From NCBI GenBank assembly GCA_015680685.1, contig MNCI01016234.1:124373-188372 (forward strand): a DNA stretch of 64,000 nt, read 5' to 3'. A program made the translations under genes and the position numbers. The notes beneath the pieces were generated by a model. The model did not search any database. It was given only the letters and a program-made list of their open reading frames with translations, and was not told the DNA's origin. Below, piece by piece: positions 10,461 through 22,369 of the stretch (its first letter is position 1; every line of letters starts with the position of its first letter). Origin of the DNA: Gnetum montanum. Taxonomy: Eukaryota; Streptophyta; Gnetopsida; Gnetales; Gnetaceae.

Positions 10461-12472
10461 TCAGTACTCATACTACCTTTGTTGATGGACAACCTTGCTC
10501 GCTATTTCGGATCTCCTCCTTCCAACTCATTCATTGGGGAGACGACCACCTATGCCAACCATTCTAGGCCCTCAATTCCTTTTGAATTTTTTGTATTTTT
10601 ATATTTTTGTTTTACACATTCTTTCATATTTACTTTTTTTTTGTTTTACACCATCATTACCATTTTTACTACTTCTTTTTTTGGTTGTTTTACATTCATT
10701 TGTCATACAATAAGTGCTCATGATGGTGGATTGAATTAAATAATATTTATTGCTAATGTTTGATTTTTACCATTGAATTATGATGTTGATATTATGATAT
10801 GGTTATTTTGATAAAACAGGCAATAAGTCCACACCATCCATTCGTCCATTCAACTCTGTGGTCTTCCTTGGTTTTGGAACTGTATTGTCCCTTTTTCTAA
10901 CTAAACTAATTAATGAATTGGTGGCTTGGTATTTTTCAAACCAAGGAAAAACTCAATGGTTGAAAAGGATGTAACTTCAAGGGGATTCGATGCATTTATG
11001 CTGGCCATTTTCTTGGGGGTGCTTCGATGCTTTTGTTTGGGTTTTTTTTTCCATTCTACCATTGATCAAACATAGGAAGTTGAATAAATAAAAATAATTC
11101 TTTGCATGGTGTGGTTCTCATGCAAAAAAAAAAAAGGTAGGAATTCAAAGCACACCCCTTAGACATAACAAAGCAATATGGGCTATAAGCACTGGTTATG
11201 GCACTGGAAAGACATGTTACCCATGCCTGATGGTTCCCTCTAAATAAGGCCCTTTCTTGCTTTGTACTTTTTAATCTTTCCCTCCTTGGGATGGTGGTCA
11301 CTCCTTGTGGATGCATTCTTGTTGCTTCAAGAGGATGAATTGGCCAAGTGTATTGATGTGAGGTCACTAAATTTGGTTTGCTTGAGTCCAAAATTGGAAT
11401 GAGTTCTACTCAGTCACATTAACCATGACATACACAAGGGACTTTACACAACCTTGCTCTTGGGATTCCATTCCACTTCTACTCTCCATCTTTCTTTCCA
11501 TGTTTCCCCTCATTGTTGGTTTTATGATTAGTCCATATCTTGGTTGATGCGTTGTTTTTCCTTGGTAAATTCTTGTGGGTAATTTTTTAATTCTTGCTTG
11601 CAAATGACATTTCTAGAGCCTATGGACTCTTTGTTTTCTGGGTTTGTTAAGGCATAAAAGGCATGAGCCTACTTTAGGGAGTACCCATTGGCATTCCTTT
11701 TTGGTACAATTGTTAAGTTATTTCCCTTAAATATTTTTTTCAATCAATCATTTCTTGTTTGATCCCCATCTTTGACATCCACTTTATCTACGTTGCCGTT
11801 ATTATTTTTCCCATCTTTCTTATTCCTTATATTTTTTCATCTTATTGCTACTATAGGTTTTCTCTTAGTCATGGGGGCCCTGACATAAATTTTTCAATTT
11901 CTCCATTCTACTACTTGCCTAACCCCTACACCTTGGGTAGTTATCAGTAATAAATCTCTAACCTGGTTTCTACCATAACCACAACCCAACCAATGTGCTT
12001 TATATCGAGGCAAGGTATCAACTACACTATGGTTTACTTATCCTTTCTCATTCGCAACTGTGTTGTGTGTGTAGATGGAAATTACATGGACAATGGACTA
12101 GGATAGGAGGGAGCACTCAAGATGGACTAAAGATGGAGCAGTTACGCTAGGAACAAGTTTGACTCTGTGGTTATGGATAAATGATGGAATGCGCAATCTC
12201 GGCATCGGCAATAATGTGCCTCATTTTTATTTTTCTCTTTCTCTTTCCATTTCTCTTCAAGTTGTCAAATGAAGGTCTGGATGTCACTTATGTATAGTGT
12301 TGACCACCATGGGTGTGAACACCAATGTTGTAATGTATTATCGATCTATTTATCGCGCACTTAGAGTCTGTCATCCCATTTCACTACCAGTTTTCACTCA
12401 TTCAGTAATCCCATACCTTCCCAATATTTTGTAAGGAATTCAAGGATGAGTTTTCATTTAATCATGGGGGTA
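10461..12472 (+). other. Long 3' internal region between integrase and 3' LTR
   Basis: About 2 kb with no recognised gene, rich in T and Phe/Leu-type frames. A candidate acceptor (TGTGTGTAG, ending about 12074) sits before an ATG, at a position comparable to the acceptors at 860 and 40184. The frame after it stops within ten codons. The region ends in the purine tract TCATGGGGGTA just before 12473. The block AAGGATGAGTTTTCATTTAAT before it is shared with the other two Athila-type elements. Confidence 0.6.
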
Positions 12473-13324
12473 TGATGAACTATGATATCAAGGTCATGAT
12501 ATTGAATCCACGATATTGGGTTCGTGATATCAAAGCTTGCCATGCGATGTCAGATACCCAATATCGCACCCTACCTCATTGCCTATAAATAAGAGGTGAG
12601 AGCACTTGGTTTGCATAGTTTAATTTTAGTCTCTTACCCAAAATCTTGCCTTTTCTCCCTTTCTGAGTTAGAATTATTTCTACATGCCCCCAGTAGGAGT
12701 CATAAAGTGAATAGATCTTTATTTGAGCATTGTATACCTGAGCATACCTTGTGTATGGCAATAAAGAAGAACTTTGTGATAAACCTTGTGACATTTAGAA
12801 TAGATTAATTACTATTATTTTTAGTTTTTTAATGCTTTCTTTAGTTAGCTAATGTTCTCTCTCTCTCTCTCTCTCTCATCCTACAACTCTCCTAAGTAAG
12901 AACACTTAGTATGATCACTTTGAGCATGCGTGTAACACTTGGTAACCCAGTAACGATTAGCACTTGGTAATCCTAGTAGTGTTGCACTGGTTCAGGATGT
13001 GTACAACAAGTGAGAACAGATACTAGTGTTAGGATTAATTAAAGCTTAATTAATCAGTAGTTAAATCAATTTAGTTACTTAGTTATATCTCTCCTCCCTT
13101 ATTAGCAACAGGACATAAAAAAATAAAAGCCATAAAAATCATATGCCTTAAGTTTACTTAACCATACAATAATGACATACAAGTAAGCTTGGGAAGACAA
13201 CAATTAACCAACCCATTCTTGTTCCATCAAGGTGCATAAGCACTTAGTCCTTGGAATTTGACCGGATCATGCATGTATGCTCGTATTCGTATGGTTGAGT
13301 GTAGGGATACCTTGCCGCTCATTA
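12473..13324 (+). repeat. 3' LTR of the Athila-type element (852 bp)
   Basis: It starts TGATGAAC after the purine tract and ends GCTCATTA, a one-base change from TCATCA. U3 has repeated GATAT motifs (12481-12570), TATAAATA is at 12584-12591, and a poly(A)-signal-like GCAATAAAG is near 12760. It aligns with 3640-4303, with many substitutions, so the insertion is old. Confidence 0.85.
12584..12591 (+). promoter_or_regulatory. LTR TATA box
   Basis: TATAAATA followed by AGAGGTGAG, matching 1780-1787 in position and context. Confidence 0.6.
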
Positions 13325-14580
13325 GATGCTCTAAAAGATAGTAAGTTGTAACCATAGGGTTATTTTCAAGATATTTAGACAATTATGAAGCAATAGCGAC
13401 CTAAATCGTAAGCCTAAACTAGCATATATTATCTTATTATTTAATCTTAAACATATAGTGATATGTTTTAATGTATATAATCAATCAAGGAATATCACAT
13501 ATATAATGATCCTTGTTTTAACATATCTATCTTATCATATCACCTCACTAATCCAATGTAAGTTATTATTTCTAATAATGCGATAATATGAAATGAATAA
13601 TTGTAAATGACCTATGGGCATTCTTTTTATTTTTGAATTTTTGGTTGACATTAAACTACTAGGGTACGTATAGACATCTTGGTTGGTGATTATCCAAGGG
13701 TTAGAAAGTAAGAATCTATTATGGGAACGAACATACTTTGATAGCTTTTATCAATGATAGGTTACATTATCATTAAAAAAATTTGAAGATCATATGTGGC
13801 TTATTTAATCTTGAAAATCTTTCATTTTGGCTTGCAAAGCCTTATCCTCTAAACATAAAATATCATATTTTACAAATTCTACACAAACTCACACCAAAGT
13901 TGTGATTTCATCATAGGGAAGAGGAAAATGAAAAAAAAATTTAATTTTTTAAAAAACTTTCTAACATACAAAAAAGATAAATTAAGGTAAATGATATGAA
14001 TTTAATGCTTTACAATTCATGATACTTAAAATTTTCTATACATATGTATTTTATTCAAGAAGTGTATGTAATTTGTTATTGTGATAAAAATGGTCTTAGA
14101 ATTAAAAAATAATTAATCATTATATTGATTTCTAATGTAGACGACACGTAAAAGATCAATAGAGTCAAGCTAGAAGATAGCTTGTGTACCTATGCAATAA
14201 CATGCAAAATTAGAAGGAAGTAATCATGAACTGGAAATAAAGTTAGTTTGTGAGGTCTCATAAAGTATGGAAAATGAAAATTCAAGAGAGGCACCTAGTC
14301 AAGAGAGTAAAACTCAAGCTAAATTTCTCATTAGTCTTAGAATAAGTTTTAGAACAAGGATAAGGATGCCATGCCACTAAGATTTTAATATCTTCAATTA
14401 ACTATTTGTAATTATTTTTTCATGATGTAATTTTTTTAAAAAAGTTGACCACTTTAAAATTTTGGGAAATGTCACATTTATAGTCATGTACTTAGTTTAG
14501 TCTTAGTTTCCCAATGCTTTCTATAATTAGACTTTGTCCATTTTGTACAACATAAAGATAAGTTTTTGATTAGTTGTGGG
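13325..14580. other. No gene seen
   Basis: Very AT-rich; no domain or repeat end is recognised. The segment 14130-14350 reads like decayed element coding sequence but could not be assigned. Confidence 0.5.
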
Positions 14581-14584
14581 AGTA

Positions 14585-15000
14585 TGTTGAAACATTAAAA
14601 TCCTATGTTGGCCAACTTAAGGCTAATACATCATTTTGTTGGAAAATGCTAGCATAGGTCTTATCTTGAAAATTCAGAAAATATGATTTTCTATTCATCA
14701 CTATATTGACACATTAGGATGTGTATACACAAATGCATTGATACAACCCTAAAATTTTGACTATAAATATGCAAGCCATAATGGTGGAATTCATAGTTTT
14801 AGTAATTTTCTATTATGAGTAATATGGACCAAGAAATATCATTAATAATATATCTCAATCACCTTTAATCATACATTGTGAAACCACTATGAATGTGACT
14901 GGGAAGATATCAACCTGTGATCTACTATAATTACTCTAGATGTTCCACCTAGCTTATCAATAGATTATGACATGATCTACTAGTAGATTCAAATGGTTGG
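14585..15000 (+). repeat. Candidate copia-type LTR (right end unknown)
   Basis: A purine tract GTGGGAGTA directly precedes TGTTGAAACATT, the usual junction of polypurine tract and LTR start in Ty1/copia elements. A TATA-like ACTATAAATATG follows at about 14758. No matching second LTR is in the window and the TCAACA-type end was not found, so the 15000 limit is a guess. Confidence 0.4.
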
Positions 15001-15049
15001 GCAATGTATGTACTTATCACTCATCAAAGATTAAAAACAATGTTGTATT

Positions 15050-15870
15050 AAGTAAACAAATTCTATAGCTATATATAAATAAAGTTGAATGTTGACAAAA
15101 CCAAAGTGCTAATTTGTAGAACTAATAAAAGAGATACTTTCTAGCTAAATAATGAAACACATGAGATTGTAAAGATACATAGATATTTATGAGTAAAATA
15201 CTCTTAAAATTATAAGTGGAAGAATTTTATATCACAATGAGTTGCAAATAACTATGAAAAACATGTGTATCACTCATAATATTTAAACTTGGACAATTTA
15301 AAAATATGTTTTTCAAAAAATTGTATAACATATAGGGGTTTATACATGTGTAGTGTGGGATTTAGTTCTTGATTAGAAATTGTTGAGGAACATTGAAAAA
15401 ATTTAATAACACCTCTTGTTGGTGTTAAGGTGAAAGCGCAAGTTCTATATGCAGTATTTTTATTAGCAACTAATTTTTTTGCCTTTGGAAATTGTAGTAA
15501 TATATCAAGTCTTAACATTCTATCTAAATAATAAAAATAGCATTAAGATCTTAGAATAGATCATTCAAAAATCTTAGTAATGGACATAGGGCTATGAAAG
15601 AAAATTGTAGCTACAAAAATGGGATATTGAAAATATTAATGTAATAATAAATTTAGAACAAGATTGAAAACTTGTTAAAAGAGAGTTTTAGAGAGATACA
15701 AAATTAGGCATGATGAAGTAGAATATCTACATGAACCTATTTCAATAACCATAATAGCACTAATTAGTAGAGTAAGAGTAGGATCACACTACCTCCAAGT
15801 CGAAGCTAGAAGATAGAATAATATACAAAATGAAGACAGGATATGTTCATTATGTTTCCTATAAATAGTA
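15050..15870 (+). pseudogene. LINE ORF2 C-terminal fragment
   Basis: Broken frames read NVDKTKVLICRTN near 15080 (the RT-end NKTK region of plant LINEs). Near 15760-15850 they read ISRVRVGSHYLQVEARR then NEDRICSLC, which fits the C-terminal segment of plant LINE ORF2 proteins where a Cys motif follows SHxLxxExGR. Stops are frequent. Family-level assignment is fair, exact limits are poor. Confidence 0.45.
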
Positions 15871-16094
15871 AAAGATAATAACTAGTTTTTTAATAATTGT
15901 GTTAATTAATTAATTTGTTCTTAAGGCATGATTGACATGTTTGCTTCTAAAATTTTTATTTATTATATTTTACTTTTACATTATTTATCTGTATTTAGTT
16001 TTTCTTATCTTCACACCTATTAAAACTTTGTCTATGATAACTATTAAAATTTTACAATTGTATTTCTTTTAATGAAAAGTAATAAGAACAATGC

Positions 16095-16390
16095 TTTGAC
16101 AAGGAGCATCACCTAATGGCTAAGTGCTTACCTACCAAGCTAATTTCTAGGAGGGTTTGTGGATGAGCAAGAGCCTAATTTCTTTTTGAATGCTTGTGCT
16201 GAGGCTTGAACTATATCTTACAACATGAAAAATTAACATCGTATTATTACTCCAAATGATGACCCTTAGAAAACCAAGTGTATAATTAACATAGTTAGTA
16301 ACCCTGGTATTATTATTTCTAGTGTTAGTAGTTCCTAGGTTATGTTTGTTTTAAGTACACCTCTTGATCTTAAAGTGGAAGGTAGGCTGT
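16095..16390 (+). repeat. Possible tRNA-derived SINE
   Basis: TGGCTAAGTGC near 16118 fits the RNA polymerase III A box (TRGYNNARNNG). About 30-35 bases later a degenerate B-box-like GGGTTTGTGGA occurs. Between them a GCTT/AAGC stem with a 7-base loop resembles an anticodon arm. The acceptor stem does not pair, so it is not a functional tRNA gene. No second copy is seen in the window. Confidence 0.3.
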
Positions 16391-16415
16391 GCTACAAATC
16401 TTACCCCCACATCTT

Positions 16416-17000
16416 GGGGGGGTTGTTAAGGTGATGTGCTAGCTAGAGAAGAAAAATTAAATCCAAAACCTTAACAGAGCCCAATGTTGCAAGTTGACCC
16501 CCCAGTCAACCAACAACAAGACAAAAGCTTATCGCACCCCCCTGGGACGACAGCTGAAGAAGGAGATCAAGACACCTAAATCAAAGAGAATTCAGTTGGA
16601 AAAGGTAATATTATTGAGAAAGCCTAGTTCGCGACATTGAAGTTGAACATTTCCAGCAATAGAGCATTTCATACCGTAGTCAAATTCATTGTAGTTTGTG
16701 TTATGATACCAAGCATCTAGACGACATTTCCAAATAAAGAAGATAATCTCAAATAGGAGGATTTTCCAGGCTTTTTGAAGGTGACGCTTAACACAATCAT
16801 CTTGAAGGATACATTGAGGAAAACTAAGAGAATGATTAGGAAGGAAGACTTGGAGAGATTTACACCATTGCCAAATGTATTGAGAGAATGAGCAATCCCA
16901 AAAGACGTGTTGAAAAGAATCATCCGNATCCTAAGAGAGTTGTTAACCTAGTTCAATGCAACAGCCAAAAAGAAAAAGCAAATAAAGAAACATCAATGAA
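16416..17000 (-). mobile_element. 3' end of an L1-type LINE
   Basis: Read on the minus strand, 16720-16920 gives FQHVFWDCSFSQYIWQWCKS, the zinc-knuckle region (zf-RVT) at the C-terminus of plant LINE ORF2. It is followed by LLFEIIFFIWKCRLDAW, the usual tail. The 3'UTR runs to the CACCTTAACAACCCC end at 16416. Bases 16416-16656 are almost identical to 20022-20258, so both are copies of one LINE 3' end. An N at 16927 lies inside the domain. The 5' limit is unclear. Confidence 0.7.
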
Positions 17001-17160
17001 AGTAGACTTGAAATTTTTTATAGCAATCATATTATCAATAAAGAAAAGTTACCATGGGATTGCAGAACAATGGAATCGAGGAAAAATTTAAGACATGTTT
17101 CAAATTTGCAAAATTAAATTAATTATCGTATGTCATTCCCCAAGTTGATGCTATGCTCAA

Positions 17161-20005
17161 TCAGGGGCTCCTTCGGAAAAGAAGAGCTACCTCATCTGGA
17201 GAAAATATGCTGAAAATTTTAGTAGGTAGAATTCCCGAGAAACCCTTCAGAAATGCTGATAGTGATTTGTGTATTCCATTTCTAGCAGTGGCGTTCAAAA
17301 CTTCCTTCTCATAGTGATGCAATCTTTCTGCTATTCTTGTCTGCATTACACCATTGATGTACATTTCAAAGTTTATTGGCTCATCGTGCTTTGGAAGTGG
17401 ATAGTCAGGGTTTCCTGGAACTTAGTTTCTGGTAAAAAAAATAGTGCAACCTTGAATTTCTAAAATCTTCAACCAGAGATGAAGCAGAACAATTAGGAAC
17501 TTTAATTCTGTGCTGAAATGCCTGAAATTTCAGTAACAAAGCACCCAAATTGAAATCAAATGAAATAATGTCGTAAGAGGTTAAACGCCCCTGAAAAAAG
17601 ACCATCTTGTAGAAAGCTGGAGACACTGGTATGCACACAGGAATTCCATCTTTAAGAGATTTTGCTAACAGTTGACCCAGAAAGAAAAATTTCTTTGCTA
17701 CAGTTTTCCGCATAGGTAAACTGTGATGATATGGTTGAGGAAACAATGCTGCGTTATCTTTTGTCGGTCTTCACATTCCATGTTCAGCTTTCTGCAACTC
17801 TCCACTTAAAATCTTAAAAATTTCAGCAGTTGCACTTTTCCCATTTTCACCAACTTTTAGATTCAGAACCTTATCTTGATTTTCAGGTCCACAGTGAATT
17901 AGCAAGGCTGCTACAGTTGATTCCATTAAAGACTCTCCTGATAAAACTCTAGTATCCACCTCAGTTTTCTGCTTAGATGATCCCAAATTATACTGCTTCT
18001 CTAGCAGTAGTTTCTTTGCTTTACTAGAAAAAGCAAAACGATATTTTTCCACCAACAGTTCAGATAGCATCACAATGACAACTTGGGGTGCAGATGGCAC
18101 GGTTTCTATCAATCTTTCTGACATACTTTCATTTACAAACTCTTCGTCTGAAGCACATATCTGCCCAATAAACGAAAATATACTGCTTTTTTCAATTCTC
18201 TCTGCTGAACATTGGGCAATCATTTTAAAAATAATCCTCACGGATGCATGACAGTTAATCTCATTTGAGATAGATAACAGATTTAAAACTTTTAGCCATG
18301 GATCGGACTTGGAAAGTGCATGAGGCAGAACCCTCACAACATCTAATGTCTTCTATACGTACAAGTTTTGCCATAACCACTGTTCATATTGATCAAAATA
18401 TGATAGAACTTGATTAAGCTTTCTTACCCATTTACTTAGGAAGGCTGATTTTGCACTTCTTAAATTCCAACACACCTGGTAAAAGACTGATTCATTGGGA
18501 GTTAAACAAGTATTATTCTTGTTCTCCTTTTCATTATGGGATTTACCTTCCATCAAGTAGCCCAGCAGAGAGTCAAAAATTCCGCTCTTCATAATTTCAT
18601 AATATGTAAGACCACCTTCATGTGCATCTGTGGTAAATATCTTCATTATTGTAGTTAAAACGGCTTCTTTCACCTTGATTGGACTATTTTCATCTGGATT
18701 CTTCAATTTCTGACAAAGGTGTTGCACCTCCCTAAGAGTTTTGGTCAATTCAGAATCTATATTTACCAGATACCTTGCTTTAAGATCTTCAATTACGGGC
18801 GTATTTGTACATAAGAAATCCGCGATATCAGTCCCGCCATTTCTTATGAATTGCTTTTTAAATTCACTTGGGATTCTCTGAAACAGCAATGTAATCCATT
18901 CCAAGGCCCTTTGATCGGACTCAGGAGTTTCCTGAAAGATGATGTTTCCAACCAGAAACCAACAAATATTAATCTCCTTTATCAAATATGTCAGACTGTC
19001 CTCTTTCAAAATGGTTAGCAAAGATATCATGATGCCATGATTAAAATCTTTGTATACATGCGACACTTTCTAAGAAAAATCAATTAACATCAAAGCAGGC
19101 ATAAGATTCTTTGCTAATTCCAGATTAAGAACATCAGCGTCAGCATAACCTTCGTGATCTCCCGTATTGGTTGAAGCAAACAATTGTGTAAATTCTAGAG
19201 CATACAATAATTCTTCAACGTGATTTTTGCAAAGCAATTTCATCATATCAGAAAGTGGGGCTGAGAAACCATATCGAAGAAATTCTCTCTTTACTGTACC
19301 ACGACCCTTGGAGTGATTGAAGAAAACTCCTAGTATATTTAGCAGTCGAGATCCCAGAACAGGATGAACCAAATCTTTCAGTACAGCAACATACAATGGA
19401 ATTAAAGATGATGAGAAAAATATCTCTTGGCCATCTGGTATTCTAAGGTATGCATTTCCCACTACACATAAACAAGATAATACATTGTTTGCAATACCTT
19501 CATCATTGTGATTTAAAAGATATATAAGGTGGGGCAAAGAATTCTGGGTCTCAGCCATAAGCCTTTCTTCATCGTCCAAATCTCCACAGAGCTTCAGTAA
19601 CAATGACATGGCTTTCTTTTGAGATTCAATAGGTAAGTAAGCACATTTCGAAACTAAATTATTGATTCCTTCACTTCTAAAACAGCGAATAGGATACGCA
19701 AGACAGATGGAATGTAAACGTTTTCTATGCATTTTTCAGAAACATCTATCGTTTCCGCTTCCAGCAATGCACCAAAAATAACGGAAACACTATCATTGGA
19801 TACAATGATCTCTTGACAACCTTCAAACTTGTTCCAGATTTTTAAAATTACAGACAACGCATACACAAGATTTTGTGAACTTATCTGTTTTGATGAAATG
19901 GAAATGGCATGGAGCAGCTTGGGTACCAATTTGCGAGAGTTAGAAGCAGTAAATCTTAGAGAAGTTCCCTGGCTGAAGTCTGCCATATTGCTGGAGACGA
20001 TTTCG
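17161..20005 (-). pseudogene. UPL3/UPL4-like (TRIP12-type) HECT E3 ubiquitin ligase, intronless pseudogene
   Basis: In the intact family this protein transfers ubiquitin to substrates through a C-terminal HECT Cys. The first ATG in phase is at 19986 (MADFSQGTSLRF), followed by ARM-like helices (19732-19070). A middle segment has LTYYEIMKSGIFDSLLGYL (about 18590), matching the TTFELLKSGVVAALLNY region of UPL3. The HECT N-lobe follows: FFLGQLLAKSLKDG (17680), SPAFYKM, and then GFSGILPTKIFSIFSPDEVALLF (17180-17240). Stops at 19070, 18353 and 17771 lie in one continuous frame. Frameshifts occur near 19670 and 17400. The HECT C-lobe with the catalytic Cys is absent. About 2.8 kb of coding sequence without introns suggests a retroposed copy. 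UPL3/UPL4 proteins are much longer (about 1500-1900 residues). UPL3 versus UPL4 cannot be decided. Confidence 0.75.
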
Positions 20006-20021
20006 CGCTTCCTCTGAATGT
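20006..20021. repeat. Target-site duplication, copy at the LINE 3' side
   Basis: Minus-strand ACATTCAGAGGAAGCG, 16 of 16 identical to 21197-21212. The two copies bracket the LINE derivative at 20022-21196. Confidence 0.75.
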
Positions 20022-21196
20022 GGGGGTTGTTAAGGTGATGTGCTAGCTGGAGAAGAAAAATTAAATCCAAAACCTTAACAGAGCCCAATGTTGCAAGTTG
20101 ACCCCCAGTCAACCAACAACAAGACAAAAGCTTATGGCACCCCCTGGGACGACAGCTGAATAAGAAGATCAAGACACCTAAATCAAAGAGAATTCAGTTG
20201 GAAAAGGTAATATTATTGAGAAAGCCTAGTTCGCGACATTGAAGTTGAACATTTCCAGGGCTAAAGGACTAAAAAGGAGCCATAAACATCCCAAATAGAC
20301 TGTTGTTTCACGAATTCTGCCATAGCCTTAGTTTCAAAAGCAAAGAGAAAAAAACCTTTTGTGAGATTGGAAGCTAAGGTTATTCTAATATTACGGGGTT
20401 CCCAAAATTTTTTAACCCAATCTTGGAACACCGAGGCAGGAGGAATCCTACCAGTGAAGAACCCAATTGTGTATAGGTGAGTAAATGTTTGAACGGTTTG
20501 ATCAACTATGTCTTCCGGAAAATTAAAATGTCAAACTTTTGCATCCATATTGGTTGAGTTGTCAATAGGCGGTGAGTCAATGTTAATATTGAAGGATTTC
20601 ATTATTTTACGTTTTTTTCCTCCAACATCAACATACGGATTGGGTCATGCAGTTGAGCCTAAACCTAACCAATTCAGAAAAGCAAAAACAAAATACGAAA
20701 GAAAAACCAAACAAAACACAATGGAACAAACTCACCGGGTTTAACAGATGATAATTTTAGATGCTTCGCAGTGCTCCCTTTGCTTGCAATCGCAAGAAAC
20801 TAATCTCGTCCGAGCGCAGGACCAATGCAATGCAATGCCGTCACGCCTGAAGAGAGTGATCAACAAGTGCCAGAAGGCTGTAGCGGATCCCCATATAATC
20901 CCCAAGACGAATTTCGTTTGTCTGGTTTGGCATTAACAGAGAGACGCGAGCCACAGGCCGGCAGCAGCAGCAGCCTCACGATCCAATGATATCGGTCGAG
21001 TTTTTTCGCCTTCACGAGGTGACCGTTTCAGAAAAATCCAACCTCGGCCGCTAGAGCCCTGAACGCATAAACCCTGAACCTCCGCGGTCGTGAATCCAGA
21101 ATCTGCTGTCTGCGTCCGATCCGTCTGCAATCACCGTGAATCCCCGTGAATACCGGGCAATGGGCTTTTAAGTGATCAAAATAAACCGTCATTTTT
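20022..21196 (-). mobile_element. Internally deleted LINE (5'UTR + ORF1 start + 3' end), 1175 bp
   Basis: The minus strand begins AAAAATGACGG after the target duplication. It carries a GC-rich leader (21190 to about 20750, far richer than its surroundings), then an ATG at 20602-20600. The frame reads WVKKFWEPRNIRITLASNL and GFFLFAFETKAMAEFVKQ, as in the DUF4283 domain at the N-terminus of plant LINE ORF1. One in-frame TGA follows codon 24. At 20258 it jumps straight into the LINE 3' end shared with 16416-16656. Most of ORF1 and all of ORF2 are missing. The 3' end AACCCCC has no poly(A) tail, which is unusual for an L1-type insertion. It sits in the 5' flank of the UPL-like pseudogene. Confidence 0.65.
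20258..20602 (-). pseudogene. LINE ORF1 N-terminal fragment (DUF4283-like)
   Basis: About 110 codons from the ATG at 20602, with a TGA at codon 25. The region from FPEDIVDQTVQTF to SIWDVYGSFLVL fits the DUF4283 fold common to plant LINE ORF1 nucleic-acid-binding proteins. A TAG close to 20267 ends the frame at the deletion junction. The zinc-knuckle part of ORF1 is absent. Confidence 0.6.
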
Positions 21197-21212
21197 CGCT
21201 TCCTCTGAATGT
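21197..21212. repeat. Target-site duplication, copy at the LINE 5' side
   Basis: Same 16 bases as 20006-20021. The junction to the LINE is the A-run AAAAA on the minus strand. Confidence 0.75.
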
Positions 21213-22360
21213 AGGTGCAAGTATAAAGTGTGATCATTTATATGTTTGAATTGATTCAGGTCTATTACATTTCATGGAGAGTGCGATCTTTTTAAGTCCG
21301 TTAAATTAGGGAAACCTTGGTTGTTTTGAGCGAATATAGCCCATCACATTAAAAACAAAGGAGGAGTTTAGTTGCTCATGACTTTTATTCTTCTTAGTTA
21401 TGGATGTACATGTAAATGTGATGATTACCTATAACTTTATTTTGTTGGGAGAAAGGTAGGATGATGATAATGTAAATGTAATGATTATCTATATGTTTAT
21501 TGCTATTGAGACATTGTAATATGCCTTGAGTTCTTGTTTTGATGCCTATTAATATTGATGTAAGTTTAATTATTAGCCATGATTAGTATGAATGTAACAT
21601 TGTAATAAGCCCAATGTTCAGGGCATGATAATTTTTAATTAGAGGTTGAGAGTTTAATTTGATCTATGTCAGTTATACTTTATCGAGAGTCTAATTCTTT
21701 GCACTTAGTAAATTAAGAGGAAAGGGGATTTTCATAGAAAAACCTTCCCTTGCAAGTTCTTTTCAAAGAAAGGAGGTTCGTTAAACTCACATTCATTATT
21801 ATAAATTTCTTTTTTTTTCTTGATTACACTAAGACAACTATAATATATGAGGCATTGTTACAACCCTACAATGTCTTGTTTGATTAATTTTAGTTGGAGT
21901 GTGACAATTTAATTTGCTTTTCTTACTTGCAATTACTTTTAAAAAATAAAGACTAGTTTAAATCACATCCATTATTGTAATTTTGTTCTTGATCACATGG
22001 AAGCTTTCACTTGTGCCACAATCCTATGACAATAATTCATCAACAACCTAATCTTGAGTGCTTTATAAATAAGAGAAATGAGCTTGTAGTAGAAAAATAT
22101 TTCTTGCAGTTATATTTTTTTTATAAAAAAAGAATGAAAGAGATTAGTTTAACACATATTCATTATTGTAAATTTCTATTTTTTATTGATTACATGGAAA
22201 ATTTGTGTGGTAGTATAACCCTACCATAACAACAAGGTATTTGTGATTCACTATAAGTGTATCCCACTACAAGGCTACTCTATTATTGACCAATTTGAAC
22301 GATGAGACAAACATCAAACTTGCAACACCCTACATTGCACATTTTAGTTGCATTTGGGTT
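21213..22360. other. No gene seen
   Basis: AT-rich with stops in all frames. If the UPL-like copy had a promoter or more 5' sequence it would begin here on the minus strand, but no ARM-repeat coding sequence is recognisable. Part may be decayed RNase H or integrase of the element at 22370-27283. Confidence 0.45.
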
Positions 22361-22369
22361 GAATTATAG

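Larger units (their letters stand above)
3566..13324 (+). mobile_element. Athila-type Ty3/gypsy retrotransposon, full layout but dead
   Basis: The order is 5' LTR, tRNA-Asp-type PBS, gag, protease, RT, RNase H, integrase, a long 3' region, purine tract and 3' LTR. That is the order of the Ty3/gypsy (Metaviridae) class. The tRNA-Asp primer, the FMDD-type RT motif and the short CxxC...H...C gag motif point to the Athila group. Every domain has stops or frameshifts, and at least three catalytic residues are replaced. No clear target duplication was found. The 5' LTR start is blurred and could lie anywhere from 3450 to 3620. Confidence 0.85.

Noticed and set aside
16416-20258. Near-identical 240-bp direct repeats 3.6 kb apart, looking like LTRs around a captured UPL-like gene
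   Set aside because: Both copies read as the 3' end of an L1-type LINE on the minus strand. One is preceded by the ORF2 zinc-knuckle region and the other belongs to a unit with its own 16-bp target duplications. No PBS or purine tract adjoins them.
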